A DNA stretch of 64,000 nucleotides from DASUPK01 sp963819715 (GTDB lineage Bacteria > Actinomycetota > Thermoleophilia > Solirubrobacterales > 70-9), in the NCBI GenBank assembly GCA_963819715.1, contig CAWFXE010000002.1:558001-622000 (forward strand), in the 5' to 3' direction. Both the position numbers and the translations under genes were made by a program. Numbering within the stretch: position 1 is the first letter of the stretch; every line of letters begins with the position of its first letter. This document shows positions 1-8,482 of the stretch, in pieces. The notes under the pieces are model-generated. The model was not told where the DNA came from. It saw nothing but the letters and a program-made list of their open reading frames with translations, and did no database searches.

Positions 1-1
1 C

Positions 2-853
2 GGGGAGTCGACAGCCGCCCTCCGCTTCGGCCGTGAATCCGTCAGGGCCGCCGGCGGCGCGCGCGATCCGATCTCGGTGTTCGCCGACTGCTATCTCGCC
101 GAAGCGCGGCTGGATGCGGGCGAGGATCCCTCCGCCTGCCGCGACGACGTCGTGGACGCGGTCGGCGGCCCGGACATGCCCCTGGTCGAGCGCGGCTTCA
201 AGCCGCACTGGTACGAGCTGCTGACCCGGCTGGAGCTGGCCGCCGGCGACCTCTCGGCCGCCTCGAACTGGGCGGGCCTGGCCGCCGAGACCGCCGAGGG
301 ACTGGCGCTCGAGGGGCGCAGCTCCGAGGCGCGACGCGCCGAGGGCGCGGTCGCGCTCGCCCGCGGCGACTTCGAGCTCGCCGCCGAGGCAGCGCTCGAC
401 GCCGCGGCGCACGCCGAGCGCGGCGGGCTGCCGGTCGACGAGGCCCGGGCCAGGATCCTCGCCGGGCGGGCGCTTGCGCAGCTCGACCGCGAGGCGGCGC
501 TGGCGCAACTGGAGCGCGCCCGCACACAGCTCGAGTCGGTCGGGGCCGCGCGCTACCGCGACGAGGCGGCCAGCGAGCTTCGCGCTCTCGGCGAGCGGGT
601 CTCGAGGCCGAAGCGCAGCCGCGAGTCGATCGGGGAGGGAATCGGCTCCCTGAGCGCGCGGGAGCGAGAGGTCGCTGACCTCGTGGCTCTCGGCCGGACC
701 AACAAGGAGATCGCCGCCGAGCTCTACCTCAGCGAGAAGACCATCGAGAGCCACCTCTCCCGGATCTTCGGGAAGCTCGGCGCCTCGAAGCGGGCGCAGG
801 TCGCAGCGGCAATGGAGCGCAGCCGGGAGCCGGTAGATGCGAGGGTGCTCTGA
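2..853 (+). CDS. LuxR-family transcriptional regulator, C-terminal part (5' truncated by window edge)
   Basis: The frame is open from the first complete codon of the window, so the gene begins upstream; a GTG at 77 is an internal alternative. About 283 residues are visible. The first two thirds are Ala/Glu/Arg-rich helical repeats of the TPR-like kind found in the middle of large LAL/MalT-type regulators. The last ~65 residues are a LuxR-type helix-turn-helix (LSAREREVADLVALG, then TNKEIAAELYLSEKTIESH). The HTH assignment is firm. Membership of the large ATP-binding LAL class is inferred from the helical region, because the ATPase domain would lie outside the window. The target genes cannot be told from here. 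Confidence 0.85.
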   Translation, partial: GESTAALRFGRESVRAAGGARDPISVFADCYLAEARLDAGEDPSACRDDVVDAVGGPDMPLVERGFKPHWYELLTRLELAAGDLSAASNWAGLAAETAEGLALEGRSSEARRAEGAVALARGDFELAAEAALDAAAHAERGGLPVDEARARILAGRALAQLDREAALAQLERARTQLESVGAARYRDEAASELRALGERVSRPKRSRESIGEGIGSLSAREREVADLVALGRTNKEIAAELYLSEKTIESHLSRIFGKLGASKRAQVAAAMERSREPVDARVL

Positions 854-892
854 GGCGAAGCCGAAGAGCAACACGTTTGATGGCGAAGCCGT

Positions 893-2146
893 CTATCTGC
901 CGCCCTGCTTCTTCCGCTTCTTCTTCCGCTTCTTCTTGCACTTCTTCGCCTTGTGCTTCTTGTGCTTGGAGACCTCGGCGCGCTTGTGCTTCTTCTTGTG
1001 GTGCTTGCGCCTGGGCGAGCAGGGCGCGGGACAGCTCGGCGCGTTGAGGATGTCCTTGCCGAAGGGCTGCAGCCCGGCCTGTGCCGCGTAGCCCAGGTGC
1101 TGCAACCCGAAGTTGTCCTCGACCGAGCGCAGCAGGCTGTAGTGGTTGTAGGGATTGGCCGACACCGTTCCCGGCTGGATGCAGTTGGAGACCATCACGG
1201 CGCCGACCCGGCCTCCGCCGGGTCCGAGGGTCAGCGCGCCCGGCGCCGGCGTGTTCGGGCCGGGCTGCTCGTTGCAGCAGGCGCTGCCGTCATCACCGGG
1301 TGAGACGCCGCCCTCTGCCTCGTCAAAGGTGACGATGATCAGTCCGCGGTCCCGGTAGGCGGGCGAGGCCGTGATCTCGGGGATCAGGTCCTTGAGGAAG
1401 CTGTTGGCCTGCCGCATGCCGCCAGGGCTCCCGTCGGCGCAGGGCTCGTCGTGGCCGTCGTTGCAGAGGTCCGGGGTGATGAAGGCGTAGTCGGGCGTCG
1501 TCGCCTCCGAGCGGAGATCCGGCGCGAGCTGGGTCAGATCGACGTCGTTCGCCTGGCAGGTCGGGAAGTCGATGATCGAGTGGAAGTAGACGAAGGGGTT
1601 GTGGCGGGCGGCGTACTGATCGTTCGGCTTGGCGGTCTGGGTGCCGTCGGATGAGTTCAACCCCGGGTGCCGGCAGGAAGCGGGCTGGGCCGGCGCCGAG
1701 TTCGCCATGTCCTGCATGTAGCCCTTCCACGTGTAGCCGTTGCCCTCCAGCTGGGTGGCGATGTTCTGCACGCCCGCCGGGTAGACGCAGCCGTTCCCGA
1801 GGATCTGGCCGTCCGCCGCCGGCAGGCCCGGGGTCACATTCGTGAAGAAGGGGCAGTCGAACTGGGTCACCGGGTTCGGCGCCTGCCCGCTGATCATGGA
1901 AATGTAGTTGTCGAGGCTGAGGTGACCCGTCGCGTAGTAGTTCTTGACGAAGGCGCCCTGACCGGTCAGCGTGTCGGCGAGATAGGGGGTCTCGGTCTTG
2001 GGGCCGAAGGTGTCGGCCGCGTTCTCGTTCTCGAGCACGACGATGAAGACGTGATTGACGTGGGGAGCGTCGGCCACCGCCGTGCAGGCCGAGGCGCCCA
2101 CGAGGCCGGCTGCCAGGGCCGCCAACAATGCCGCTCTGCGGATCAC
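893..2146 (-). CDS. secreted phosphoesterase (PLC/acid phosphatase family) with Lys/His-rich C-terminal tail
   Basis: A 417-residue protein with an N-terminal hydrophobic signal segment (ALLAALAAGLVGASAC). The core matches the phosphoesterase family of phospholipases C and acid phosphatases: an early metal-binding VVLENENAADTF, then GHLSLDNYISMISGQ and VTFDEAEGG. The last ~45 residues are extraordinarily basic (runs of K with H, R and one C). I start at GTG 2146 because it overlaps the upstream stop as GTGA; an ATG at 2161 is the alternative. It is the last gene of a three-gene operon with the Tat-exported homologue and the RTX protein. The substrate (phospholipid or phosphomonoester) is unknown. 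The tail may anchor the enzyme to polyanionic wall polymers (inference). Confidence 0.85.
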   Translation of the reverse strand: MIRRAALLAALAAGLVGASACTAVADAPHVNHVFIVVLENENAADTFGPKTETPYLADTLTGQGAFVKNYYATGHLSLDNYISMISGQAPNPVTQFDCPFFTNVTPGLPAADGQILGNGCVYPAGVQNIATQLEGNGYTWKGYMQDMANSAPAQPASCRHPGLNSSDGTQTAKPNDQYAARHNPFVYFHSIIDFPTCQANDVDLTQLAPDLRSEATTPDYAFITPDLCNDGHDEPCADGSPGGMRQANSFLKDLIPEITASPAYRDRGLIIVTFDEAEGGVSPGDDGSACCNEQPGPNTPAPGALTLGPGGGRVGAVMVSNCIQPGTVSANPYNHYSLLRSVEDNFGLQHLGYAAQAGLQPFGKDILNAPSCPAPCSPRRKHHKKKHKRAEVSKHKKHKAKKCKKKRKKKRKKQGGR

Positions 2147-3648
2147 CGGCCCGCCTGCCACTCGGCGACCTGCCTGCTCAGCCTTTGAACGGCCTCACCC
2201 GACCGCGAGAAGATCTGATCAGGCTTGGCCGGTCCCGTCGGGTAGCCGAAGTGATCGAGGTACGTGAGCATCTCCGGAGAGCCGATATGCAGTCCCTCGG
2301 CCTTCTCGGCCGCGACCGCCGCCTTGTCCTCGCCGCCCTCGGCCTCGGACCCGAACACCTGCAGCGAACACGGGGTGCTGACTGGTGGCAGGGGCAGCGG
2401 CAGATCGGGCGGTTCGAAGTTCGGGTGCTGCCAATCGAAGGATCGGCCGATGTTGGAGGCGTAGCGGTGCCGCTTGCTCAGGTAGCCAAGGCCGAACTTG
2501 TAGGAGATCAGCTTCAGGATCGACTCGTGAGTGACCGTCATGTGGCTGACGTGGCCGCGGCGGGCGTACGGCGAGATCGCGACGCCCGGGATCCGGAACC
2601 CAGTGACGCCGAAGTTCTCGTCCAGGTTCGAGCTGGAGCGGTCGTCCGGCACGAACCGCAGCGAGACATGATCGAAGAACCCACCCCACTCGTCGTAGTT
2701 GACGAACATCGCGCCGCGGCGGAACTGCGGGGAGTGGATGAAGGCGTTGACCACATCGGCCATGAAGGCCTGGCCGATCCGGATGTCGCCGTGCGGGTGC
2801 TCGTCGCCCGAGAGGCCGTCCCCCCCGCCGCCGTCCAGGAACATCGGGTCGACGAAGGCGAGATTCGGCAGGTTGCCGGCCGCGGCGTCGGTGTAGAACT
2901 CGGCGACCGGCTTGATGATCGGCAGGAAGCGGGGCCCGAAGATGCCGATGAACGGCAGGTCGCTGAAGTAGTAGGTGACGCTGAGACCCGCCGACATCAT
3001 CAGGTCCCAGATCGTCTCCCAGTGGTAGAGGCCTCCCGTCGCCAGGCCCGCGATCACGTCCGCCGCGCCGGCGTTCTCCTTGTTCCCGCCCGAGGTGGCC
3101 GAGTGCATGTACTCGCGGTTCGGCCAGGTGGGGCCGAGCAGGGAGCAGAAGTAGCGGTCGTACAGGGTGAAGTTGTCTGCGAGCGACGGGATGAAGGGCA
3201 GATCGGCCTTCTCGTAGTAGCCGAGCGCGTAGTAGTCGCTGGCCTTGTAGAAGCCGTCGAGCTTGCCGCCGTTGTACTCGGTGCGGGCGCCGTCCCAGGA
3301 ATGGTTGGGATCCTCGAAGGCGCAGCCCTGGAAGTCGGGCGCGAGGCCGTGGGTGTCGTGGGTGTTGCCGAGGTCGTCCGGGTAGCTCAGCCCACTCGTG
3401 TGGCCATCCGCGTCAGGGTGCCAGCCGAAGTAGTGATCGAACGACCGGTTCTCCTGCATGAGTACGACGAAGGTGTCGACCGGCATGTTGGACGGGCTCG
3501 GGAACGGCGTCGACGCCTGCACCCGCCCGGCGTGGTGGACGAGCGCGTCCACCGGCCAGGCGCTGGCCAGACCGGCAGCTCCGGCGAGGGCCGCCGTCTT
3601 GGCGAGGAACTCCCGGCGGCGGATCTGGTTCTCGCCCCCGTCGCTCAT
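2143..3648 (-). CDS. Tat-exported phospholipase C-like phosphoesterase
   Basis: A 501-residue protein. The N-terminus holds a twin-arginine signal (RRREFLAKTAALAGAAGLAS), typical of actinobacterial phospholipases C. The phosphoesterase core begins VVLMQENRSFDHYFGWHPD and continues with GPTWPNREYMHSAT, FVNYDEWGGFFDHVS and a VTHESILKLI segment, consistent with metal-dependent cleavage of phosphoester headgroups outside the cell. It overlaps the upstream RTX gene by 4 nt (ATGA) and the downstream phosphoesterase by 4 nt, so the three are probably translationally coupled. No downstream chaperone or immunity gene is seen. Exact substrate specificity cannot be read from the sequence. Confidence 0.92.
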   Translation of the reverse strand: MSDGGENQIRRREFLAKTAALAGAAGLASAWPVDALVHHAGRVQASTPFPSPSNMPVDTFVVLMQENRSFDHYFGWHPDADGHTSGLSYPDDLGNTHDTHGLAPDFQGCAFEDPNHSWDGARTEYNGGKLDGFYKASDYYALGYYEKADLPFIPSLADNFTLYDRYFCSLLGPTWPNREYMHSATSGGNKENAGAADVIAGLATGGLYHWETIWDLMMSAGLSVTYYFSDLPFIGIFGPRFLPIIKPVAEFYTDAAAGNLPNLAFVDPMFLDGGGGDGLSGDEHPHGDIRIGQAFMADVVNAFIHSPQFRRGAMFVNYDEWGGFFDHVSLRFVPDDRSSSNLDENFGVTGFRIPGVAISPYARRGHVSHMTVTHESILKLISYKFGLGYLSKRHRYASNIGRSFDWQHPNFEPPDLPLPLPPVSTPCSLQVFGSEAEGGEDKAAVAAEKAEGLHIGSPEMLTYLDHFGYPTGPAKPDQIFSRSGEAVQRLSRQVAEWQAGR

Positions 3649-4205
3649 GGGGTCATCACCTTCTCGCAGCCATAGACGCCGTCCTCGACTCGGTCGACGT
3701 AGACCGTGTCGTCGCCCGCGCCGCAGTCGATCTCGTCGGCCTGGCCGTTGCGAGCGTTGATCACGTCGTTGCCGGGGGATCCCTGCTCGACGCCGTTCGC
3801 CATGTTGAACTGGTTCTCGCCGGCGCCACCGACCATGCGGTCATTGCCGGGGCCACCCGAGAGAACGTCTTTGCCGGGGCCGCCCTTCAGCTTGTCCTTC
3901 CCCTTGCCGCCCTCGAGCGTGTCGTCGCCGCCGTTGCCGAAGAGCCGGTCCCGCCCCTTCTTGCCCTTGATCAGGTCGTCGCCCCCGCGGCCGAAGATCG
4001 TGTCGCGCTTCTTGGTCCCCTTGATCACGTTGCCGGATGAGTTGCCCCTGATCGTCTTCGCGACGACCAACGTGCCGGCGCCGAGCGCGAAGGCGAGCAG
4101 CACGCAGAGCGCGACCACCAGAGCCTGCCGCCGCTCCCCGGGCTTTTTCGCCTTGCCCCTCAAACCGGAGCGAATATATCCCGCGCCACTGGGGCGATGC
4201 GTCAA
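3645..4205 (-). CDS. membrane-anchored RTX (calcium-binding nonapeptide repeat) protein
   Basis: A 186-residue protein: a basic N-terminus, one transmembrane or uncleaved signal segment (ALVVALCVLLAFALGAGTLV, about residues 28-47), then roughly 90 residues of RTX-like nonapeptides (GGDDLIKGKKGRDRLFG, GPGKDVLSGGPGNDRMVGG). The repeats are Lys-rich versions of GGxGxDxLx. A C-terminal segment has two Cys (DEIDCGAGDD, VYGCEK) that could form a disulfide. RTX repeats fold into calcium-bound beta rolls outside the cell. It is the first gene of an operon with two secreted phosphoesterases and overlaps the next gene by 4 nt. It may act as a calcium-dependent scaffold or partner for them (inference). 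Confidence 0.8.
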   Translation of the reverse strand: MTHRPSGAGYIRSGLRGKAKKPGERRQALVVALCVLLAFALGAGTLVVAKTIRGNSSGNVIKGTKKRDTIFGRGGDDLIKGKKGRDRLFGNGGDDTLEGGKGKDKLKGGPGKDVLSGGPGNDRMVGGAGENQFNMANGVEQGSPGNDVINARNGQADEIDCGAGDDTVYVDRVEDGVYGCEKVMTP

Positions 4206-4230
4206 TCGCCTGTGAACGAGTTGAGAACGC

Positions 4231-5291
4231 CTAGCTCAGGCTGGCGCCGGCCGGCACGCGCACGAGGTCGCGCTCGTGCAGCAGCTCCGCCACCTGGACG
4301 GCGTTGGTCGCCGCGCCCTTGCGGAGGTTGTCGCCGACGACCCAGAGGTTGAGGCAGCGCTCGTGCGAGGGGTCGCGGCGGATCCGGCCCACCAGGACCT
4401 CGTCGCGGCCGGCGGCGGCGATCGGCAGCGGGTAGATGCCCGCGCCCGGGTCGTCGAGGACGACCAGTCCGGGGAACTCCGAGAGCAGCTCGCGAGCCCG
4501 CTCCGGGGAGAGGTCCTTTGCGGTCTGGACGTTGACGGACTCCGAGTGCCCGGTGACCACGGGCACCCGGGCGCAGGTCGCCGAGATCCCGACGCCCTCG
4601 GAGAGCCCGAGGATCTTGCGGGTCTCGGCCATCACCTTGCGCTCCTCGGTCGTGTAGTCGTCGCCGTCCTTGAAGTTCTCGACCTGAGGAAGGACGTTGA
4701 AGGCCACCTGGTGCGGATAGACCTGCGGGCGGGCTGATCTTGTCGCCATTGAGGACCGCTTGGGACTCGGCGCGCAGCTCCTCGATCGCCTTGCGGCCCG
4801 TCCCCGAGACCGACTGGTAGGTGGAGACGATCAGGCGCTCGATCCCCGCGGCATCGAGGATCGGCTTCAGCGCGACCATCATCTGCATCGTCGTGCAGTT
4901 GGGGTTGGCGACCAGGCCGTTGTGAGTCGTCGGCGGCGTCGTCGTTGACGCCGGCGACCACCAGCGGCACGTCGTCGTGCATGCGCCAGAAGCTCGTGTT
5001 GTCCACGACCACAGCGCCCGCCGCGATCCATTTGGGAGCCCACTCGGAGCTCACCTTGCCGCCAGCCGAGGAGAGGATCAGATCGAGGCCCTGGATCGAC
5101 TCGTCGTTCAGCTCCTTGACCTCGAGCTCACCTCCGGCGAACTTCACCTTGCTGCCGGCGGAACGGGCGGAGGCGAGCGGCCGCACCTCGGCGGCCGGGA
5201 ACGTCCGCTCAGCCAGTACCTCCAGGATCGTCGAGCCGACCGCGCCTGTCGCGCCTGCGACACCGACCCTGTATTCGCCCTTCGGGCTCAT
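4231..5291 (-). pseudogene. asd: aspartate-semialdehyde dehydrogenase, interrupted by two frameshifts
   Basis: Three reading frames together give a nearly complete aspartate-beta-semialdehyde dehydrogenase, the NADPH enzyme that reduces aspartyl phosphate for lysine, threonine and methionine synthesis. Frame 1 (5291 down to about 4925) carries VGVAGATGAVGSTILEVL and SSAGGKVSSEWAP. Frame 2 (about 4925-4730) carries the catalytic-cysteine region ANPNCTTMQMM and STYQSVSGTG. Frame 3 (about 4730-4231) carries YPHQVAFNVLPQ, ARVPVVTGHSESV and the C-terminus. Each junction can be repaired by one inserted base or two missing bases. It lies downstream of lysC, probably in the same transcript. Because the enzyme is usually essential, sequencing error is as likely as true inactivation. 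Confidence 0.85.
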
Positions 5292-5366
5292 GGCCCAAAG
5301 GGTACGGACAAGCGCGCGTTTACTTCAGACGAGCGGCGGCGATCAAGATCGGCCATCCCGCCAGGC

Positions 5367-6659
5367 TCACCCCGAGACGGTCGGGCGGTGCTCGGTGCCG
5401 GTCGGCTCTTCCTTGCGGATCGCGTCCTCGCCCAGCTCGAAGGCGTCGTGGAGCGCTTCGACCGCCTGAGGCACCTGGTCGGCGCGGATCACGCAGGAGA
5501 TCTTGATCGGCGAGGTGGAGATCATCTCGATGTTGATCTTGTTCTCGCCGAGAACGCGAAAGACCTTGGCGGCGACGCCTGGGTGGCTTCGCATCCCTGC
5601 CCCGATGATCGAGACCTTGCCCATGTTCTGGTCGGTCTCGATGCCGATCTCGGAGTCCTCGATCCGGATCGCCTCCTCGGCGGCCTCGAGCTCATCCGCC
5701 TCGACTGTGAACGAGAGGTCCGCGCCGCCGTCGTGGGACACCGGCTCGTTCTGGATGATCATGTCGACATTGATGTTGGCGTCGGCGAGCGCGCCGAAGA
5801 TGCGGCCCGCGACACCGGGCTCGTCCGGCACGCTGGTGAGCGTGACGCGAGCCTCGTCGGTCGAGTGAGTCACGGCTGTTACGGAAGGCTGTTCCACGGT
5901 CTCCTTCTCCGAGACGACGAGGGTACCGGTGCCCTCATCCGCGGAGCTGCGGCAATGGATCCGCACGTCGTGGTTGCGCGCGTACTCGACCGCGCGCAGC
6001 TGGAGGACCTTGGCCCCGGACGACGCCATCTCCAGCATCTCCTCGTAGGACACGACCGGCAGCTTGCGAGCGTCGGACACGATCCGCGGGTCGGCAGTGA
6101 ACACGCCGGCGACGTCGGTGTAGATCTCGCAGACCTCGCCGCCGAGCGCGGCCGCCAGCGCGACGGCGGTCGTGTCGGAGCCGCCGCGTCCGAGCGTCGT
6201 CACGTCGCGGCTCTCGGTCGAGACCCCCTGGAAGCCGGCGACCAGCACGATCGAATCCTCGCCGAGCGCCTGGCGGATGCGGTCAGCGCGGACGTCGATG
6301 ATCTTCGCCTTGGTGTGCGATGAGTCGGTGACGATCCCGGCTTGCGAGCCCGTCAGCGAGATCGCGCGGTGCCCGAGGTCGTTGATGGCCATGGCGCAGA
6401 GGGCGCAGGACTCCCGCTCCCCGATCGAGAGCAGCATGTCCATCTCGCGCGGGTCCGGACGCGGCGAGATCTCGCGTGCGGCCTCCAGTAGCCGGTCGGT
6501 CGTCTTGCCGCGCGCAGAGAGCACGGCGACCACCGGATGTCCCTGGTCGCGCGCCGCGACGATCCGCCTGGCGGCACGCTTGAGCTCCTCGGTCCCCGAG
6601 ACCGAGGTGCCGCCGAACTTCATCACCACGATTCCGTTTGTCTTCTCCTGGGTAGCCAT
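5367..6659 (-). CDS. lysC: aspartate kinase
   Basis: About 430 residues. The kinase domain opens with VMKFGGTSV and includes GFQGVSTESRDVTTLGRGGS, the aspartate/ATP-binding region of aspartokinases. It is followed by two ACT domains (VTLTSVPDEPGVAGRIFGAL and VSIIGAGMRSHPGVAAKVF) that normally mediate lysine/threonine feedback. It phosphorylates L-aspartate, the first step of the lysine-threonine-methionine pathway. It is followed 75 nt downstream by asd, the classical pairing. I prefer ATG 6659 (MATQEKTNG); an in-frame ATG at 6674 adds five residues. The length and both ACT domains suggest the standard monofunctional Lys-sensitive type. Confidence 0.95.
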   Translation of the reverse strand: MATQEKTNGIVVMKFGGTSVSGTEELKRAARRIVAARDQGHPVVAVLSARGKTTDRLLEAAREISPRPDPREMDMLLSIGERESCALCAMAINDLGHRAISLTGSQAGIVTDSSHTKAKIIDVRADRIRQALGEDSIVLVAGFQGVSTESRDVTTLGRGGSDTTAVALAAALGGEVCEIYTDVAGVFTADPRIVSDARKLPVVSYEEMLEMASSGAKVLQLRAVEYARNHDVRIHCRSSADEGTGTLVVSEKETVEQPSVTAVTHSTDEARVTLTSVPDEPGVAGRIFGALADANINVDMIIQNEPVSHDGGADLSFTVEADELEAAEEAIRIEDSEIGIETDQNMGKVSIIGAGMRSHPGVAAKVFRVLGENKINIEMISTSPIKISCVIRADQVPQAVEALHDAFELGEDAIRKEEPTGTEHRPTVSG

Positions 6660-6715
6660 CGAGGACCCGAGCATAGGCGAGCTTTAGGCTCGGCCTAATA
6701 GGATCGATTCACTGG

Positions 6716-7639
6716 ATGGAGCAGGACGCTGCGATTCGAGTCTCCGGCCTGCACAAGTCCTATGGCGAACACGAGGCGGTCAGGGGGATCGACTTCGAAG
6801 TCGGCAAGGGCGAAGTGTTCGGCTTTCTCGGCCCCAATGGAGCGGGGAAGACGACGACCGTGGAGATCCTCGAGGGCTACCGGGAGCGGACAGCCGGTGA
6901 GGTCTCCGTGCTGGGCATCGATCCGATCCAGGCCACCCGGGAGTGGCGAACCCGGATCGGCCTGGTCCTTCAGGAATGCGAGCTCAATCCGCTGCTCACG
7001 GTCGCCGAGACGATGGATCTGTACTCGAGCTTCTTTCCGAATCCCCGCCCGGTCGACGAGACCCTCGACCTGGTGGGCCTCGGTAACCGACAGGAGGCGC
7101 GGGTTGGATCGCTGTCCGGCGGGCAGCAGCGACGGCTGGACGTCGGCGTCGGAATCGTCGGAAATCCCGAGCTGCTCTTCCTGGATGAGCCGACCACGGG
7201 CTTCGACCCGACGGCCCGGCGCGACGCCTGGAACATGATCCAGGGCCTGAAGGACCTGGGCACGACGATCGTGCTCACGACTCACTACATGGAGGAGGCC
7301 CAGCACCTGGCCGACCGCGTGGTGATCCTGCGCGAGGGCCTGATCGTCGCCGAGGGAGCTCCGGACACGCTGGGCGACCAGCTCGGGCGAGAGACCATGA
7401 TCAGGTTTCGAAGCATCGACGGCGTCGCCAACCGGGCCGCGGACGCCATCGGCCGCGAGCCGGTCGTCTCGGGCAACCAGGCGACGATCGCGACCACCGA
7501 GCCTCAGCGCGACCTCTACCGCCTGCTCAGCTGGGCCGAGGGCGAAGGAATCACGCTGCCCGACCTCGAGGTCAGGCGGCCCAGCCTGGAGGACGTCTTC
7601 CTCGAGGTCACCTCCGATCAGGGGTCGAACGGCGGATGA
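6716..7639 (+). CDS. ABC transporter ATP-binding protein (ABC-2 exporter type)
   Basis: A 307-residue ATPase with Walker A GPNGAGKTTT (about residue 41), ABC signature LSGGQQRR, Walker B LLFLDEPTTGFD and the switch histidine in TTHYMEEAQ. The extra C-terminal ~90 residues after the nucleotide-binding domain are typical of drug or lipid exporters (DrrA/NatA-like). It starts 57 nt from the divergent lysC start and overlaps the permease gene by 4 nt (ATGA), so the two subunits are translationally coupled. A PadR regulator and an MMPL transporter follow, suggesting an efflux cluster. The substrate is unknown. Confidence 0.93.
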   Translation: MEQDAAIRVSGLHKSYGEHEAVRGIDFEVGKGEVFGFLGPNGAGKTTTVEILEGYRERTAGEVSVLGIDPIQATREWRTRIGLVLQECELNPLLTVAETMDLYSSFFPNPRPVDETLDLVGLGNRQEARVGSLSGGQQRRLDVGVGIVGNPELLFLDEPTTGFDPTARRDAWNMIQGLKDLGTTIVLTTHYMEEAQHLADRVVILREGLIVAEGAPDTLGDQLGRETMIRFRSIDGVANRAADAIGREPVVSGNQATIATTEPQRDLYRLLSWAEGEGITLPDLEVRRPSLEDVFLEVTSDQGSNGG

Positions 7640-8436
7640 ACGACCTGCGGCTGGTCCTGATCCAGACGAAGTACGCGCTGATCGCCACGCTCCGAACCCC
7701 GCGGGCGATGCTGTTCGGAGCGCTCTTCCCCCTCATCTTCCTGCTCCTCTTCAACTCCCTGTTCACCAACGGCGGCCCGCAGACGACGACCGTCGACGGT
7801 CACACGATCAACGTCCATGCCTACTTCACGGCGGGGCTGATCGCCTATGCACTGGCGCTCTCCTGCTTCAGCACGCCGCTGATGGCGCTTGTCAGCCAGC
7901 GCGAGCGGGGTCAACTCAAGCGCCAGCGGGGGATGCCGGCACCCGTCTGGACGTTCGTGACCTCCCAGGTGCTCCGCTCGGTCGCCTTCGCCCTCGTCGT
8001 GGGCGGGATCATGATCGCGATCGGGATCATCTTCTACGGCGTTCATCTCCCGGCGCAGACCGTCCCCGGCTTCATCATCTGCCTCGCTCTCGGCACCGCC
8101 ACGCTGTCCGCGCTCGGAATCGCCGCGACCTCACTCGCCAAGAACGAGGACAGTGCGCAGCCGATCGGGGCATTCACCGTGGTGATGCTCTCGTTCGTCT
8201 CCGGGATCTTCATCGCGCTCGACTCACTCCCCAGCTTCCTCCAGGAGGTCGGGCGGCTGTTCCCGCTCTACCACATCGCCCAGGGCCTGCAGTCGACGGT
8301 CGCCCAGCATCCGAGCGGGATCGGCCTGTCGGGCAGCGACGCCGCCGCGCTCGTCATCTGGGGCCTCGCCGGCATCTGGGTCGCCACCCGGCGGTTCAAG
8401 TGGGAGCCGCAGGGCCGCGCCGCCGAAGCGGCGTGA
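7636..8436 (+). CDS. ABC-2 type transporter permease
   Basis: A 266-residue integral membrane protein with about six hydrophobic segments: MLFGALFPLIFLLLFNSLF, AYFTAGLIAYALALSCF, VAFALVVGGIMIAIGIIF, FIICLALGTATLSALGIAA, a FTVVMLSFVSGIFIAL segment and a last helix AALVIWGLAGIWVA. This is the ABC-2 permease fold. It is encoded immediately after, and overlapping, its ATPase. The pair would act as a dimer of each subunit in the cytoplasmic membrane. The PadR gene begins just 46 nt downstream, with its putative operator between them. Confidence 0.92.
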   Translation: MNDLRLVLIQTKYALIATLRTPRAMLFGALFPLIFLLLFNSLFTNGGPQTTTVDGHTINVHAYFTAGLIAYALALSCFSTPLMALVSQRERGQLKRQRGMPAPVWTFVTSQVLRSVAFALVVGGIMIAIGIIFYGVHLPAQTVPGFIICLALGTATLSALGIAATSLAKNEDSAQPIGAFTVVMLSFVSGIFIALDSLPSFLQEVGRLFPLYHIAQGLQSTVAQHPSGIGLSGSDAAALVIWGLAGIWVATRRFKWEPQGRAAEAA

Positions 8437-8452
8437 TCGACATCACACACGC

Positions 8453-8474
8453 TGATATATCGGATTGATATATC
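8453..8474 (+). promoter_or_regulatory. candidate PadR operator (two GATATATC palindromes)
   Basis: Two copies of the self-complementary octamer GATATATC lie at 8454-8461 and 8467-8474, each preceded by T and offset by 13 bp. They sit 9 nt upstream of the padR-like ATG. AT-rich palindromes directly upstream of the regulator gene are a common autoregulatory layout for PadR proteins. That these bind this PadR is inference. Confidence 0.5.
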
Positions 8475-8482
8475 TGTGCAGG

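Noticed and set aside
2128..3675. 515-residue plus-strand frame opposite the Tat phosphoesterase
   Set aside because: Arg/Glu/Val-rich antisense shadow of a GC-rich gene; the opposite strand has a Tat signal and complete family motifs.
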